From Micromonospora aurantiaca ATCC 27029 (lineage in GTDB: Bacteria > Actinomycetota > Actinomycetes > Mycobacteriales > Micromonosporaceae): DNA of 64,000 nucleotides. Below are positions 15,879-25,945 of this stretch, piece by piece; the stretch's first letter is position 1; the number at the start of each line of letters is the position of its first letter. The stretch spans positions 5,092,001 to 5,156,000 of the forward strand of contig NC_014391.1 in the NCBI RefSeq assembly GCF_000145235.1, in the 5' to 3' direction. The position numbers and the translations under genes were made by a program. The notes below the pieces were generated by a model, which ran no database searches, was not told the origin of the DNA, and was given only the letters and a program-made list of their open reading frames with translations.

Positions 15879-17864
15879 ATGGACACACAGGTCGCCGACA
15901 CGTTGCTGGGCTCGCTGATCGAGGGGCGCTACCGCATTCGCGGGCGCGTCGCCCGTGGCGGCATGGCGACCGTGTACACCGCCACCGACGAGCGCCTGGA
16001 GCGCACCGTGGCGGTCAAGATCATTCACCCGACCCAGGCGCCGCAGGCCAAGGCCCGGATGGCCGGCTTCGTCGAACGCTTCACCGACGAGGCGAAGACG
16101 ATCGCCCGGCTCACCCACCCGAACGTGGTGGCGGTCTACGACCAGGGCATCCACGCCGGCCTGCCGTACCTGGTGATGGAGTACGTCCGCGGCCGCACGC
16201 TGCGCGACGTGCTCGCCGAGCGCCGCCGGCTGAACCCGGACGAGGCGCTCGCGATCACCGAGCAGATGCTCGCCGCGCTCGCCGCCGCGCACCGGGCCGG
16301 CCTGGTGCACCGCGACGTCAAGCCGGAGAACGTGCTCGTCGCCGAGGTGCCCACCGGCGGGAGCCGCAACCTCGTCGACAGCGTGGTCAAGGTGGCCGAC
16401 TTCGGGCTGGCCCGGGCCGTCGAGGCCAGCGCCGAGGACGAGAACGGCAACCAGCTCATGGCGACGGTGGCGTACGTGGCGCCGGAGCTGGTCACCCAGG
16501 GCCACGCGGACCCGCGCACCGACGTCTACTCGGCCGGCATCGTGCTGTTCGAGATGCTCACCGGCCGGGTGCCCTACGACGGCGACCGTCCGGTGGAGGT
16601 CGCGTGGCAGCACGTCGACCGGGACGTACCGGCGCCGTCGACGCTGGTGCCGACGCTGCCGCCGGCTCTCGACGCGCTCGTCGCCCGGGCCACGCGGCGC
16701 GATCCGGCCGGCCGCCCGGCCGACGCCGCGGCGCTGCTGAGCGAGGTGCAGGCGGCCCGCGAGGAGCTGGGCAACCCGCACGCGCACACCACTGTGCTGC
16801 GGCAGCTCAGCGACGACACGGCGGTCCTGAGCCAGCCGACCCAGGTGGTGGCCGCGCTCCAGCCGGTCGAGCGCCCGGCGTGGGCACGGCTGCCCGAGAG
16901 CGGCGCCGCGCAGCGCCCGCACCGGCGCCGCGCCGTCGAGGAGGACGGCCCGGGGACCGGGTTCGCCGCCCTGCGTACCCGGATCATGGGCTCGCCGCGC
17001 GGACGGCTGGCCGTCGCCGCGGCGGTCGTGGTGCTCGGCCTGGTCGCCGCGGTGGGTGGCTGGTGGTTCGGCGTGGGCCGCTACACGGTGGCGCCGCAGA
17101 TGGTCAGCCTGACCAAGGCCGACGCGGAGGCGCAGGCCCAGCGCGGCGGCTTCACGCTGAAGTACGCCACCCCGCGCCACGACGAGAACGTCCCCAAGGA
17201 CACAGTGCTCGGGCAGTCCCCCGGCTCGGCCGCGCGGATCGTCAAGGGCGGCACGATCACGCTGACCCTGTCGCTCGGTCCGGAGCGGCTGCCGGTGCCG
17301 GACGTGGTGGGCAAGGACTACGCGCTGGCCCAGGCCGAGCTGGAGGGCGCCAACCTGGTTGTGGCCAAGGGCTCCTCCCGGTACGACGACACGCTGCCCG
17401 CGGGTGTGGTGCTGGCCACCGACCCGAAGGTGGGCACGGTGGTCAAGCCCGGGGCGAAGGTGACGGTGATCCTCAGCAAGGGTCGCGCGCCGGTGACGGT
17501 GCCCAACCTGGTCGGCAAGAGCCTCACCGAGGCGCGCACCATCCTCGCGCAGCTCGGGCTGAAGCCGGTGGAGAACGTCAAGGACTCCGACAAGCCGAAG
17601 GACGAGATCCTCGGCCAGAGTCCGGCCGACGGCACCGGCGTGGAGAAGGGCGCCCAGGTCAAGCTGGAGATCAGCAAGGGCCCGCCGCAGGTGGCCGTCC
17701 CCCGGGTGGTCGACATGCCCTGCCAGCAGGCCAAGCAGACGCTGGAGAGCCAGGGCTTCCCGGTCAACGTCCAGCTCAACCCGAACGGCATCGTCCGGAT
17801 CCAGAACCCGGTCGAGAACACGCCGGTGCCGCCGGGTACGACGATCACTGTGACGTGCCTGTGA
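15879..17864 (+). CDS. pknL: PknL-like serine/threonine protein kinase with PASTA repeats
   Basis: A 661-residue membrane receptor kinase. The kinase domain (about residues 17-285) has the glycine loop GRVARGGMATVY, catalytic Lys in VAVKII, HRDVKPENVL, DFGLARA and a VAYVAPEL activation segment. A juxtamembrane linker precedes one TM helix at about residues 375-397, followed by extracellular PASTA repeats to the end (recurring VPDVVGKD, VPNLVGKS, VPRVVDMP starts). PASTA domains bind peptidoglycan fragments. The C-terminus is SCxP-like with two Cys (MPCQQ, TVTCL). It is coupled to endonuclease IV by a GTGA overlap and sits beside its probable substrate gene. Confidence 0.93.
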   Translation: MDTQVADTLLGSLIEGRYRIRGRVARGGMATVYTATDERLERTVAVKIIHPTQAPQAKARMAGFVERFTDEAKTIARLTHPNVVAVYDQGIHAGLPYLVMEYVRGRTLRDVLAERRRLNPDEALAITEQMLAALAAAHRAGLVHRDVKPENVLVAEVPTGGSRNLVDSVVKVADFGLARAVEASAEDENGNQLMATVAYVAPELVTQGHADPRTDVYSAGIVLFEMLTGRVPYDGDRPVEVAWQHVDRDVPAPSTLVPTLPPALDALVARATRRDPAGRPADAAALLSEVQAAREELGNPHAHTTVLRQLSDDTAVLSQPTQVVAALQPVERPAWARLPESGAAQRPHRRRAVEEDGPGTGFAALRTRIMGSPRGRLAVAAAVVVLGLVAAVGGWWFGVGRYTVAPQMVSLTKADAEAQAQRGGFTLKYATPRHDENVPKDTVLGQSPGSAARIVKGGTITLTLSLGPERLPVPDVVGKDYALAQAELEGANLVVAKGSSRYDDTLPAGVVLATDPKVGTVVKPGAKVTVILSKGRAPVTVPNLVGKSLTEARTILAQLGLKPVENVKDSDKPKDEILGQSPADGTGVEKGAQVKLEISKGPPQVAVPRVVDMPCQQAKQTLESQGFPVNVQLNPNGIVRIQNPVENTPVPPGTTITVTCL

Positions 17865-18730
17865 GCGGATGTGACGGACGCCGGCGGGTGGGGTCGCACA
17901 CCCCCACCTCCGGCGGTCTGGCCCGGGCGGCCCTGCCGTACGCGGACGCGGCCGAGTCCGAGGTGGTGCAGGTCTACGTCTCGAACTCGCGCGGCTGGGC
18001 GCTGCCGGCCGGCGACCCGGCGCAGGACGCGCTGTTCCGCGACGGGTGCGGCGAGCGCGGGCTGCCCGTGTTCATCCACGCCTCGCTGCTGGTCAACCTC
18101 GGCTCCCCCACCCCGGCGACCGTGACCCGGTCGGCGGAGACGCTGGCGCACGCGCTGCGGCGGGGCCGGGCGATCGGTGCCGAGGGCGTGGTGTTCCACG
18201 CCGGCAGCGCTGTCGACGCCGGTCACGCCGAGGTGGCCCTGCGGCAGGTCCGCGCGGCGCTGCTCCCGCTGCTCGACGAGATCGCCGCCACCGGCGGGCC
18301 GATGCTGCTGGTCGAGCCGAGCGCCGGGGGCGGCCGGTCACTGGCGTCCCGGGTCGAGCACCTCGGCCCCTACCTGGACGCGGTCGACCGGCACCCGATG
18401 CTCGGGGTCTGCTTCGACACCTGTCACGCCTGGGCGGCCGGTCACGACCTGGCCGCCGAGGGCGGCATGACCGCCACGCTCGACACGCTGGTCGCCACGG
18501 TGGGCGCGGACCGGCTGCGGCTGGTGCACGCGAACGACTCGAAGGACCTGTGCGGCTCCACCCGGGACCGGCACGAGAACATCGGCAAGGGCACCATCGG
18601 CGAGCCGGCGTTCGCCGAGCTGATGCGCCACCCGGCGACCGCCGGGGTGCCCGTGCTGGTGGAGACCCCCACGGAGAAGCACATCGGCCACGCCGCCGAC
18701 ATCGCCACCCTGAAGCGCCTCCACCCCTGA
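17861..18730 (+). CDS. nfo: Endonuclease IV-type AP endonuclease
   Basis: A 289-residue TIM-barrel AP endonuclease for base-excision repair. The Zn ligands are visible in order: FIHASLLVNLGS, VVFHAGS, LLVEPSAGGG (normally ExTAG), FDTCHAWAAGH, LVHANDSK, RDRHENIGKG and VETP. The GTG at 17861 overlaps the kinase stop; a GTG at 17888 would start directly at VGSHTPTSGG, the usual N-terminus of the family, so either is possible. The Pro after the metal-binding Glu is a family variant common in actinobacteria. Confidence 0.9.
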   Translation: MSGCDGRRRVGSHTPTSGGLARAALPYADAAESEVVQVYVSNSRGWALPAGDPAQDALFRDGCGERGLPVFIHASLLVNLGSPTPATVTRSAETLAHALRRGRAIGAEGVVFHAGSAVDAGHAEVALRQVRAALLPLLDEIAATGGPMLLVEPSAGGGRSLASRVEHLGPYLDAVDRHPMLGVCFDTCHAWAAGHDLAAEGGMTATLDTLVATVGADRLRLVHANDSKDLCGSTRDRHENIGKGTIGEPAFAELMRHPATAGVPVLVETPTEKHIGHAADIATLKRLHP

Positions 18731-18740
18731 CGGGTCCGCC

Positions 18741-18757
18741 CGCCCCCTCGCGGGGCG
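18741..18757. terminator. Short GC hairpin between convergent nfo and threonine aldolase
   Basis: CGCCCC-CTCGC-GGGGCG forms a 6-bp stem in the 43-nt gap between convergent genes. There is no U-tract, so the terminator function is tentative. Confidence 0.4.
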
Positions 18758-18773
18758 CAGTGGGGCCCGCGGG

Positions 18774-19802
<1,029 letters not shown>

Positions 19803-19821
19803 TGTGCCTCCTCCGGCTGCC

Positions 19822-19855
19822 GACTGCGGGGCTCGCAAGCTCACTCCTCGCGTCA
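19822..19855 (-). repeat. Shortened single copy of the 61-bp stop-start repeat
   Basis: Read on the minus strand, the segment GCGAGGAGTGAGCTTGCGAG followed by CCCCGCAGTCG matches the core of the units at 6978-7220, apart from a 4-base deletion (CGGG). It begins at the DAHP synthase stop codon and ends near the ribosome site of the next gene, the same kind of junction as the tandem copies. Confidence 0.8.
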
Positions 19856-21259
19856 GCCACGGAGCATCTCCGCCACCAGGAACGCCAACTCCAGCGACTG
19901 CTGGGTGTTCAGCCGGGGGTCGCAGGCGGTCTCGTACCGGTCGGGCAGGTCGAGATCCTCGATGCCCTGGGCACCGCCGAGGCACTCGGTGACGTCCTCG
20001 CCGGTCAGCTCGACGTGCAGGCCGCCCGGGTGGGTGTCCAGGCCCCTGTGCACCTCGAAGTAGCCGAGCACCTCGTCGACGATCCGGTCGAAGTGCCGGG
20101 TCTTGTAGCCGTTCGAGGACTCGTGCGTGTTGCCGTGCATCGGGTCGCACTGCCAGACGACCTTCGCCCCGGCGGCGGTGACCTTGGCGACGATCGGCGG
20201 CAGCGCGTCGCGGACCCGGTGGTTGCCCATCCGGCTGATCAGCGTGAGCCGGCCGGGGACGTTGTCCGGGTTGAGCTTCTCGCAGAGCTCGATCGCCTCG
20301 TCCGGCGTGGTCGTCGGGCCGAGCTTGACGCCGATCGGGTTGGCGATGCGGGAGATGAAGTCGATGTGCGCCCCGTCGATCTGCCGGGTCCGCTCGCCGA
20401 TCCAGAGGAAGTGCCCGGACAGGCCGTACGCCTTGCCGTTGGAGATCCGGGTCAGCGCCCTGTCGTACTCCAGCGCCAGCGCCTCGTGCGAGCAGTGCAG
20501 CGTCACGGTGCGCAGCGCCTCGTCGTCGGTCATGCCGCAGGCGCGGATGAAGGCCAGCGCCCTGTCGATCTCGCGGGCGATCGCGTCGTAGCGCTCGCCG
20601 GCCGGGGACCGCCGGACGAAGTCCTTGTTCCAGTCGTGCACGGCGTGCAGGTCGGCCAGCCCACCGGCCAGGTACGCCCGGAGCATGTTCATCGCGGCGG
20701 CCGAGTTCGCGTACGCCCGGATCATGCGCTGCGGGTCGGCGACCCGCGCCTCCGGCGTGGCCTCCAGGGAATTGATCATGTCGCCGCGGTAGGCCGGCAG
20801 GCCCCGGGCGTCGGTCGGCAGCGACCGGGGCTTGGTGTACTGGCCGGCGACCCGGGCGACCTTGACCACCGGCAGCGACGCGCCGTAGGTGAGCACGATG
20901 GCCATCTGGAGCAGCGTGCGGGCGTTGGCGAGCAGGTGACTCTCGGTGTTGTCGGCGAAGGTCTCCGCGCAGTCACCGCCCTGGAGCAGGAACGCCTTGC
21001 CCTCGCAGACCAGCGCGAGCCGCTGCCGCAACTGGTCGACCTCGTAGGGCGCGACCACGGAGGGAACCGTGTCCAGCACCCGGCAGACCTCGGCGACCTG
21101 GGCCGGGTCGTCCCAGGGTGGGGTCTGCGCGCGCGGCAGCTCCCGCCATCGGTCGAGGCCGAGGGCCGCGTCCTCGGCGGAGTCGGCGGTCGGGCGGCTG
21201 GTCTGCAGACCAGGGCTGCCCACGGCGGGGTGACTCAGCTGATGCCACTCATGGCGCAT
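19853..21259 (-). CDS. aroG: Class II 3-deoxy-D-arabino-heptulosonate 7-phosphate synthase
   Basis: A 468-residue plant/actinobacterial type II DAHP synthase, the first enzyme of the shikimate pathway. Family features are LLQGGDCAETFADN (metal-binding Cys), the VARVAGQYTKPRS stretch, SGHFLWIGERTRQ, PIGVKLGPTT, LTLISRMGNHRVRD and VWQCDPMHGNTHES. The ATG at 21259 gives MRHEWHQLSHPAVGSPGLQ; an upstream in-frame GTG at 21295 would add 12 residues. No strong ribosome site precedes either. The gene is near pknL and nfo as aroG (Rv2178c) is near pknL in mycobacteria. Confidence 0.95.
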   Translation of the reverse strand: MRHEWHQLSHPAVGSPGLQTSRPTADSAEDAALGLDRWRELPRAQTPPWDDPAQVAEVCRVLDTVPSVVAPYEVDQLRQRLALVCEGKAFLLQGGDCAETFADNTESHLLANARTLLQMAIVLTYGASLPVVKVARVAGQYTKPRSLPTDARGLPAYRGDMINSLEATPEARVADPQRMIRAYANSAAAMNMLRAYLAGGLADLHAVHDWNKDFVRRSPAGERYDAIAREIDRALAFIRACGMTDDEALRTVTLHCSHEALALEYDRALTRISNGKAYGLSGHFLWIGERTRQIDGAHIDFISRIANPIGVKLGPTTTPDEAIELCEKLNPDNVPGRLTLISRMGNHRVRDALPPIVAKVTAAGAKVVWQCDPMHGNTHESSNGYKTRHFDRIVDEVLGYFEVHRGLDTHPGGLHVELTGEDVTECLGGAQGIEDLDLPDRYETACDPRLNTQQSLELAFLVAEMLRG

Positions 21260-21316
21260 GAAGGAAAGCGTACGGCGACCGTCGCGATCACTCACCGCCG
21301 AGGGGGATGGTTCCGG

Positions 21317-21847
21317 TCACTGGGAGGACACCGGTGAGGGCGCCATCGCCGGCGGCGGCGGCCCCGCCGGGTCGGCGGTCGGCTCGACCGCGCGCTCGCC
21401 GGGCGCCTCGCCGGAGATGCACCAGTCCGCGCCGTTACGGGTGACGGTGAACAGCAGCGACCGGGCGGCCTTGCGCGAGCCGGCGGCAACAGTGATCGAG
21501 GCGCTGACCTCCTGGCCGTTCGGGCCGGAGCGGACCTCGGTGATCGTCGCCTCGGGCACCGTGAAGTGGTCGGCGAAGTCGCCGTTCGGGCCGGTGGCGG
21601 CGGAGTCGAAGGCGGCGTGCATGGGCGCGCAGAGCTGGCTGCGGCCGGCGGCGGCGTCGCGGGCGGTCAGCGCGTCCAGGTACGCCTGCACGCGTTCCCG
21701 GCTCTTGGCCGCCGCCTCCTCGGCCGGCGCTTTCCCGCTGGGCGGGGTGTCGCCGCCCTGGCCGCCCGAGCCGCAGGCGGCCAGGGCGGCCGGCAGGAGC
21801 GCGAGGAGGGCGAGCCCGGCGAACCGGCCCCGGTGGCTGCGACCCAT
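21317..21847 (-). CDS. Secreted lipoprotein of unknown function
   Basis: A 176-residue putative lipoprotein. A positively charged start (MGRSHRGR) and hydrophobic h-region end in a lipobox LAAC, with Cys near residue 25, then a Gly/Pro/Lys-rich spacer. The mature domain (about residues 45-155: VQAYLDALTARDAAAGRSQL, LLFTVTRNGADWCISG) resembles the small NTF2-like/low-molecular-weight domains of actinobacterial surface proteins. The C-terminus is Pro-rich and disordered. The ATG at 21847 has GGGAGG upstream. No function can be named. Confidence 0.75.
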   Translation of the reverse strand: MGRSHRGRFAGLALLALLPAALAACGSGGQGGDTPPSGKAPAEEAAAKSRERVQAYLDALTARDAAAGRSQLCAPMHAAFDSAATGPNGDFADHFTVPEATITEVRSGPNGQEVSASITVAAGSRKAARSLLFTVTRNGADWCISGEAPGERAVEPTADPAGPPPPAMAPSPVSSQ

Positions 21848-21962
21848 CTGTCCTCCCGTCGCGTGGACTCGTCGAGCGGCGAGTGTGCCACATCCGGCCA
21901 GATCGGTCGGATGACTCCCCATCCTGACCCGGATCGGCGCGCTCGGCCAGGACGGCACGCGG

Positions 21963-21993
21963 GCGGGGAGGGGCCGGTGCGGCCCCTCCCCGC
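21963..21993 (-). terminator. Strong hairpin terminator of the chitinase gene
   Basis: Perfect 13-bp arms (GCGGGGAGGGGCC and complement) with a 5-nt loop lie 28 nt downstream of the chitinase stop. There is no extended U-tract, as is common for actinobacterial terminators. Confidence 0.75.
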
Positions 21994-22020
21994 CGGGTGG
22001 GTGGTGCGTCGGCCCTCGGC

Positions 22021-23655
<1,635 letters not shown>

Positions 23656-23673
23656 ACGGCGTCCCTCCAATAG

Positions 23674-23690
23674 TTAGGAAACTTTCCAAA
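23674..23690 (-). promoter_or_regulatory. Palindromic operator-like site before the chitinase
   Basis: TTAGGAAACTTTCCAAA is an imperfect 17-bp palindrome centred on 23682, with the core GGAAACTTTCC. It lies about 6 nt downstream of the predicted transcription start and 19 nt upstream of the start codon, where a repressor would block transcription. Similar sites before secreted polysaccharidase genes in actinomycetes are known to me only from memory. Confidence 0.55.
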
Positions 23691-23702
23691 TTGATTGCTG
23701 AG

Positions 23703-23732
23703 ACGCTACTCACGCCGTCACCACTTCGTCAA
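23703..23732 (-). promoter_or_regulatory. Sigma-70-type promoter of the chitinase
   Basis: On the minus strand, TTGACG (23727-23732) is followed after 18 nt by TAGCGT (23703-23708), a good housekeeping-sigma match. The predicted start of transcription is near 23696, just before the palindrome. Confidence 0.65.
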
Positions 23733-23786
23733 GATGTAGATGCATCGATTTCACGGGTGACGCGGGACGGTGGGCGCGAGGGGTCG

Positions 23787-23792
23787 TAGCCT
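23787..23792 (+). promoter_or_regulatory. -10 element of a leaderless promoter for glutathione peroxidase
   Basis: TAGCCT ends 6 nt before the ATG at 23799. There is no ribosome site, as expected for a leaderless mRNA. Confidence 0.5.
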
Positions 23793-23798
23793 CGTCCC

Positions 23799-24287
23799 AT
23801 GACCGTTTTCGACGTCCAGATCGACGCCCTCACCGGCGGCCCGGCCGACCTCGGCCGCTACCGCGGCCGCGCCCTGCTCGTGGTCAATGTGGCCTCCCGC
23901 TGCGGCCTCACCCCGCAGTACGCGGGCCTTCAGGAACTCGCCGACACGTACGCCGGACGCGGGCTGACGGTGCTCGGGGTGCCGTGCAACCAGTTCGCCG
24001 GCCAGGAGCCGGGCAGCGCCGCCGAGATCGAGGAGTTCTGCCAGGTCAACTACGGCGTGACGTTCCCGCTGACGGAAAAGGTCGACGTCAACGGGCCGGA
24101 CCGGCACCCGCTCTACGCGGAGCTGGTGTCCACGCCGGACGCCGAGGGGCACACCGGCGACGTGCGCTGGAACTTCGAGAAGTTCCTCGTCGCGCCGGAC
24201 GGCACGGTGGCCGCCCGGTTCGGCCCGCAGGTCACACCCGAGGATCCCGAGCTGCGCGCGGCGATCGAGAAGGTCCTGCCGGCCTGA
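23799..24287 (+). CDS. Glutathione peroxidase family thiol peroxidase
   Basis: A 162-residue thioredoxin-fold peroxidase. Active-site elements are VNVASRCGLTPQYAGLQ (peroxidatic Cys near residue 35), VLGVPCNQFAGQEPGS (Gln and a second Cys) and RWNFEKFLVAPDG (Trp-Asn). It is Cys-based rather than selenocysteine-based. In actinobacteria, which lack glutathione, such enzymes probably use thioredoxin or mycothiol-linked reductants. It is divergent from the chitinase gene and ends at a strong shared terminator. Confidence 0.92.
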   Translation: MTVFDVQIDALTGGPADLGRYRGRALLVVNVASRCGLTPQYAGLQELADTYAGRGLTVLGVPCNQFAGQEPGSAAEIEEFCQVNYGVTFPLTEKVDVNGPDRHPLYAELVSTPDAEGHTGDVRWNFEKFLVAPDGTVAARFGPQVTPEDPELRAAIEKVLPA

Positions 24288-24316
24288 CCGGCGCACCCGC
24301 CGCCGGGCACGGCGAA

Positions 24317-24346
24317 GCGGCACGCCCCCCGGGGGAGGCGTGCCGC
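24317..24346. terminator. Bidirectional hairpin terminator
   Basis: Perfect 10-bp arms (GCGGCACGCC and complement) flank a 10-nt C/G loop in the 73-nt gap between the convergent peroxidase and lipase genes. Confidence 0.75.
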
Positions 24347-24360
24347 TGCCGCGGATCGGG

Positions 24361-25164
24361 TCAGCCGGCGGCGGCCCGGAACACCGGGTAGTAGCCGCCG
24401 GACTGCCCGGCGGCCGTCGGGTGGTACGACTTGCTCAGGCTCAGCACGTTGAGCGCGTGCAGCCACTTCGTCCCGTAGCTGCACAGCTGGTGGCCGACGA
24501 AGATGGAGCGGACGTCGGCGAAGGTGAAGCCGGCCGAGACGGCGGCCGTGCGGGTGATGTCGTCGAGCAGGTTGATGCCCTCGTTGATCTTCGCCCGGGA
24601 CGTCGCGCTGAGCCCGACGCAGGGAGTGCCGAGCTGGTAGAAGACCGGGTAGCCGACCACCACGACGCGGGCCGAGGGCGAGCGGCTCTTGATGCCGTTG
24701 TAGACGTTGGCGAGCCGGCCCGGCATCGAGGTGCGGGCCACGTTCATGGCGGACTGCACGGCCGCCACGCACTGGGTCTCCCCCTGGAGCACGCAGGTGC
24801 TCATGATGTTGGCGAAGCCGACGTCGTTGCCGCCCACAGTGACGCTGACCAGCGTGGTGGTCGACGAGAGCGCGGAGAGCTGACTGTTGATGACGTCCGC
24901 CGTGGTGGCGCCGGAGCAGGCGACCGAACGGTACGACGCGGGCTTGATGTTGGTGTTGTAGAGCGCCGGGTAGGCGTTCGTGCTGCGTAGACAGTTACCG
25001 CTCTCGGAGGTGTAGCTGTCGGCGCCGACGCCGGAGGCGTACGAGTCGCCGAGCGCGACGTAGCGGTCGGACGGGGCCGCCTGGGCGGGGGCGGCCAGAG
25101 ACAGAGTGACCCCGACCGAGGCGGCCAGGGTCAGGGCGAGGGTGGCAAGACGGGATCTCCGCAC
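24361..25164 (-). CDS. Secreted SGNH/GDSL hydrolase (lipase/esterase)
   Basis: A 267-residue secreted esterase. The signal peptide is residues 1-29, cut after APAQA. Block I is VALGDSYASGVGAD with the nucleophile Ser; an oxyanion Gly and Asn lie in VTVGGNDVGFA; the C-terminal block with the His is SYHPTAAGQ. Six Cys suggest three disulphides, as in the Streptomyces rimosus/S. coelicolor GDSL lipases. The GTG at 25164 has CAGGAG 7 nt upstream. It is monocistronic. Confidence 0.92.
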   Translation of the reverse strand: MRRSRLATLALTLAASVGVTLSLAAPAQAAPSDRYVALGDSYASGVGADSYTSESGNCLRSTNAYPALYNTNIKPASYRSVACSGATTADVINSQLSALSSTTTLVSVTVGGNDVGFANIMSTCVLQGETQCVAAVQSAMNVARTSMPGRLANVYNGIKSRSPSARVVVVGYPVFYQLGTPCVGLSATSRAKINEGINLLDDITRTAAVSAGFTFADVRSIFVGHQLCSYGTKWLHALNVLSLSKSYHPTAAGQSGGYYPVFRAAAG

Positions 25165-25379
25165 GTCGCACTCCTGGGGGCGTGAAGTGGTGGTGAGAGA
25201 TAGATATCAACAAGATCACAGGGTATGGAAGATCACCGATTTGCGGTCCGGCGCGCATAGCGACTTACGCCTACAAATCGCTGCCGGTTTCGCGGAGCGG
25301 GCTGAAGGATTCCGCCAGTGGGGGCAGATCGACGCAGATCAGGCGCGGACGGGTCGACTCAGACCGGGCGGCGGCCCGC

Positions 25380-25730
25380 TCAGACCGGACGGCGGCCGGC
25401 GAACCCGCACTCGACCCGGTGATACCACCGGATGTCGGTGTCGCCCTCCAGCCAGCACCAGAGCACCGCCCGGCCGTCGCGCTCACCGGGGAAGTCGAGC
25501 AGCACCGGGGCGATCCCCTTGACCGCGATCTCATGCTGGTGGAACTCGTCCACCACCACGTGCAGCCGCGCCTCCAGCGCCTTCACCTCGGCGAGCCCGC
25601 CGAGCGCGCTGACGCCGTGGTCGGCCAGGTCGACCCGCAACTCGGCCAGGTCGGCCCGCAGCCGGATCAGCTCGTCGACGCGCGGCCGCAACGTGGCCAC
25701 CAGGTGACGCGCCTGGGCGAGAGTGAACAC
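25380..25730 (-). CDS. DUF2203 family protein
   Basis: A 116-residue protein of the DUF2203 type: an N-terminal helix FTLAQARHLVATLRPRVDEL, a second long helix with KALEARLHVVVDEFHQHEIAVKG, then a beta-rich end LLDFPGERDGRAVLWCWLEGD with the characteristic WYHRVECGFAGR terminus. Function unknown, perhaps metal-related. The GTG at 25730 is preceded by a -10-like CATACT with 6-nt spacing, so the mRNA is probably leaderless. The last 17-18 nt of the gene are duplicated just after the stop. Confidence 0.85.
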   Translation of the reverse strand: MFTLAQARHLVATLRPRVDELIRLRADLAELRVDLADHGVSALGGLAEVKALEARLHVVVDEFHQHEIAVKGIAPVLLDFPGERDGRAVLWCWLEGDTDIRWYHRVECGFAGRRPV

Positions 25731-25736
25731 CGGGCC

Positions 25737-25742
25737 AGTATG
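25737..25742 (-). promoter_or_regulatory. -10 element of a leaderless promoter for the DUF2203 gene
   Basis: On the minus strand CATACT is followed by 6 nt and then the GTG start at 25730. Confidence 0.45.
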
Positions 25743-25870
25743 CGGCACGACCGTCCAGAGGGAAGCTTCCACACGGCACACGCCGCACCTCGATGCACGT
25801 CGTGGAACGCCGGGGCCTGGGCGTCACCGCCGCAGACCGGCACCGGGTATCGGGCATGGTCGCGCTCGGG

Positions 25871-25876
25871 TATACA
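25871..25876 (+). promoter_or_regulatory. Candidate -10 element for the metallophosphoesterase-HAD operon
   Basis: TATACA is an isolated AT-rich hexamer 70 nt upstream of the metallophosphoesterase ATG. No good -35 partner was found at 16-18 nt. Confidence 0.35.
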
Positions 25877-25945
25877 GATGGTTCCTCCCGGATCGGCCAT
25901 CGGCTTGCCCGGACGCCCCTCGCCCGTCGTCGGAGGCTCACTGGC

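Noticed and set aside
15338..17860. A long plus-strand open frame leading into endonuclease IV
   Set aside because: It overlaps the clear kinase gene in another frame and has low-complexity composition; only the part from about 17861 on is conserved.
25359..25397. Tandem 21-nt duplication at the end of the DUF2203 gene
   Set aside because: It is a simple duplication of the last codons beyond the stop, with no sign of function; noted only in the gene entry.
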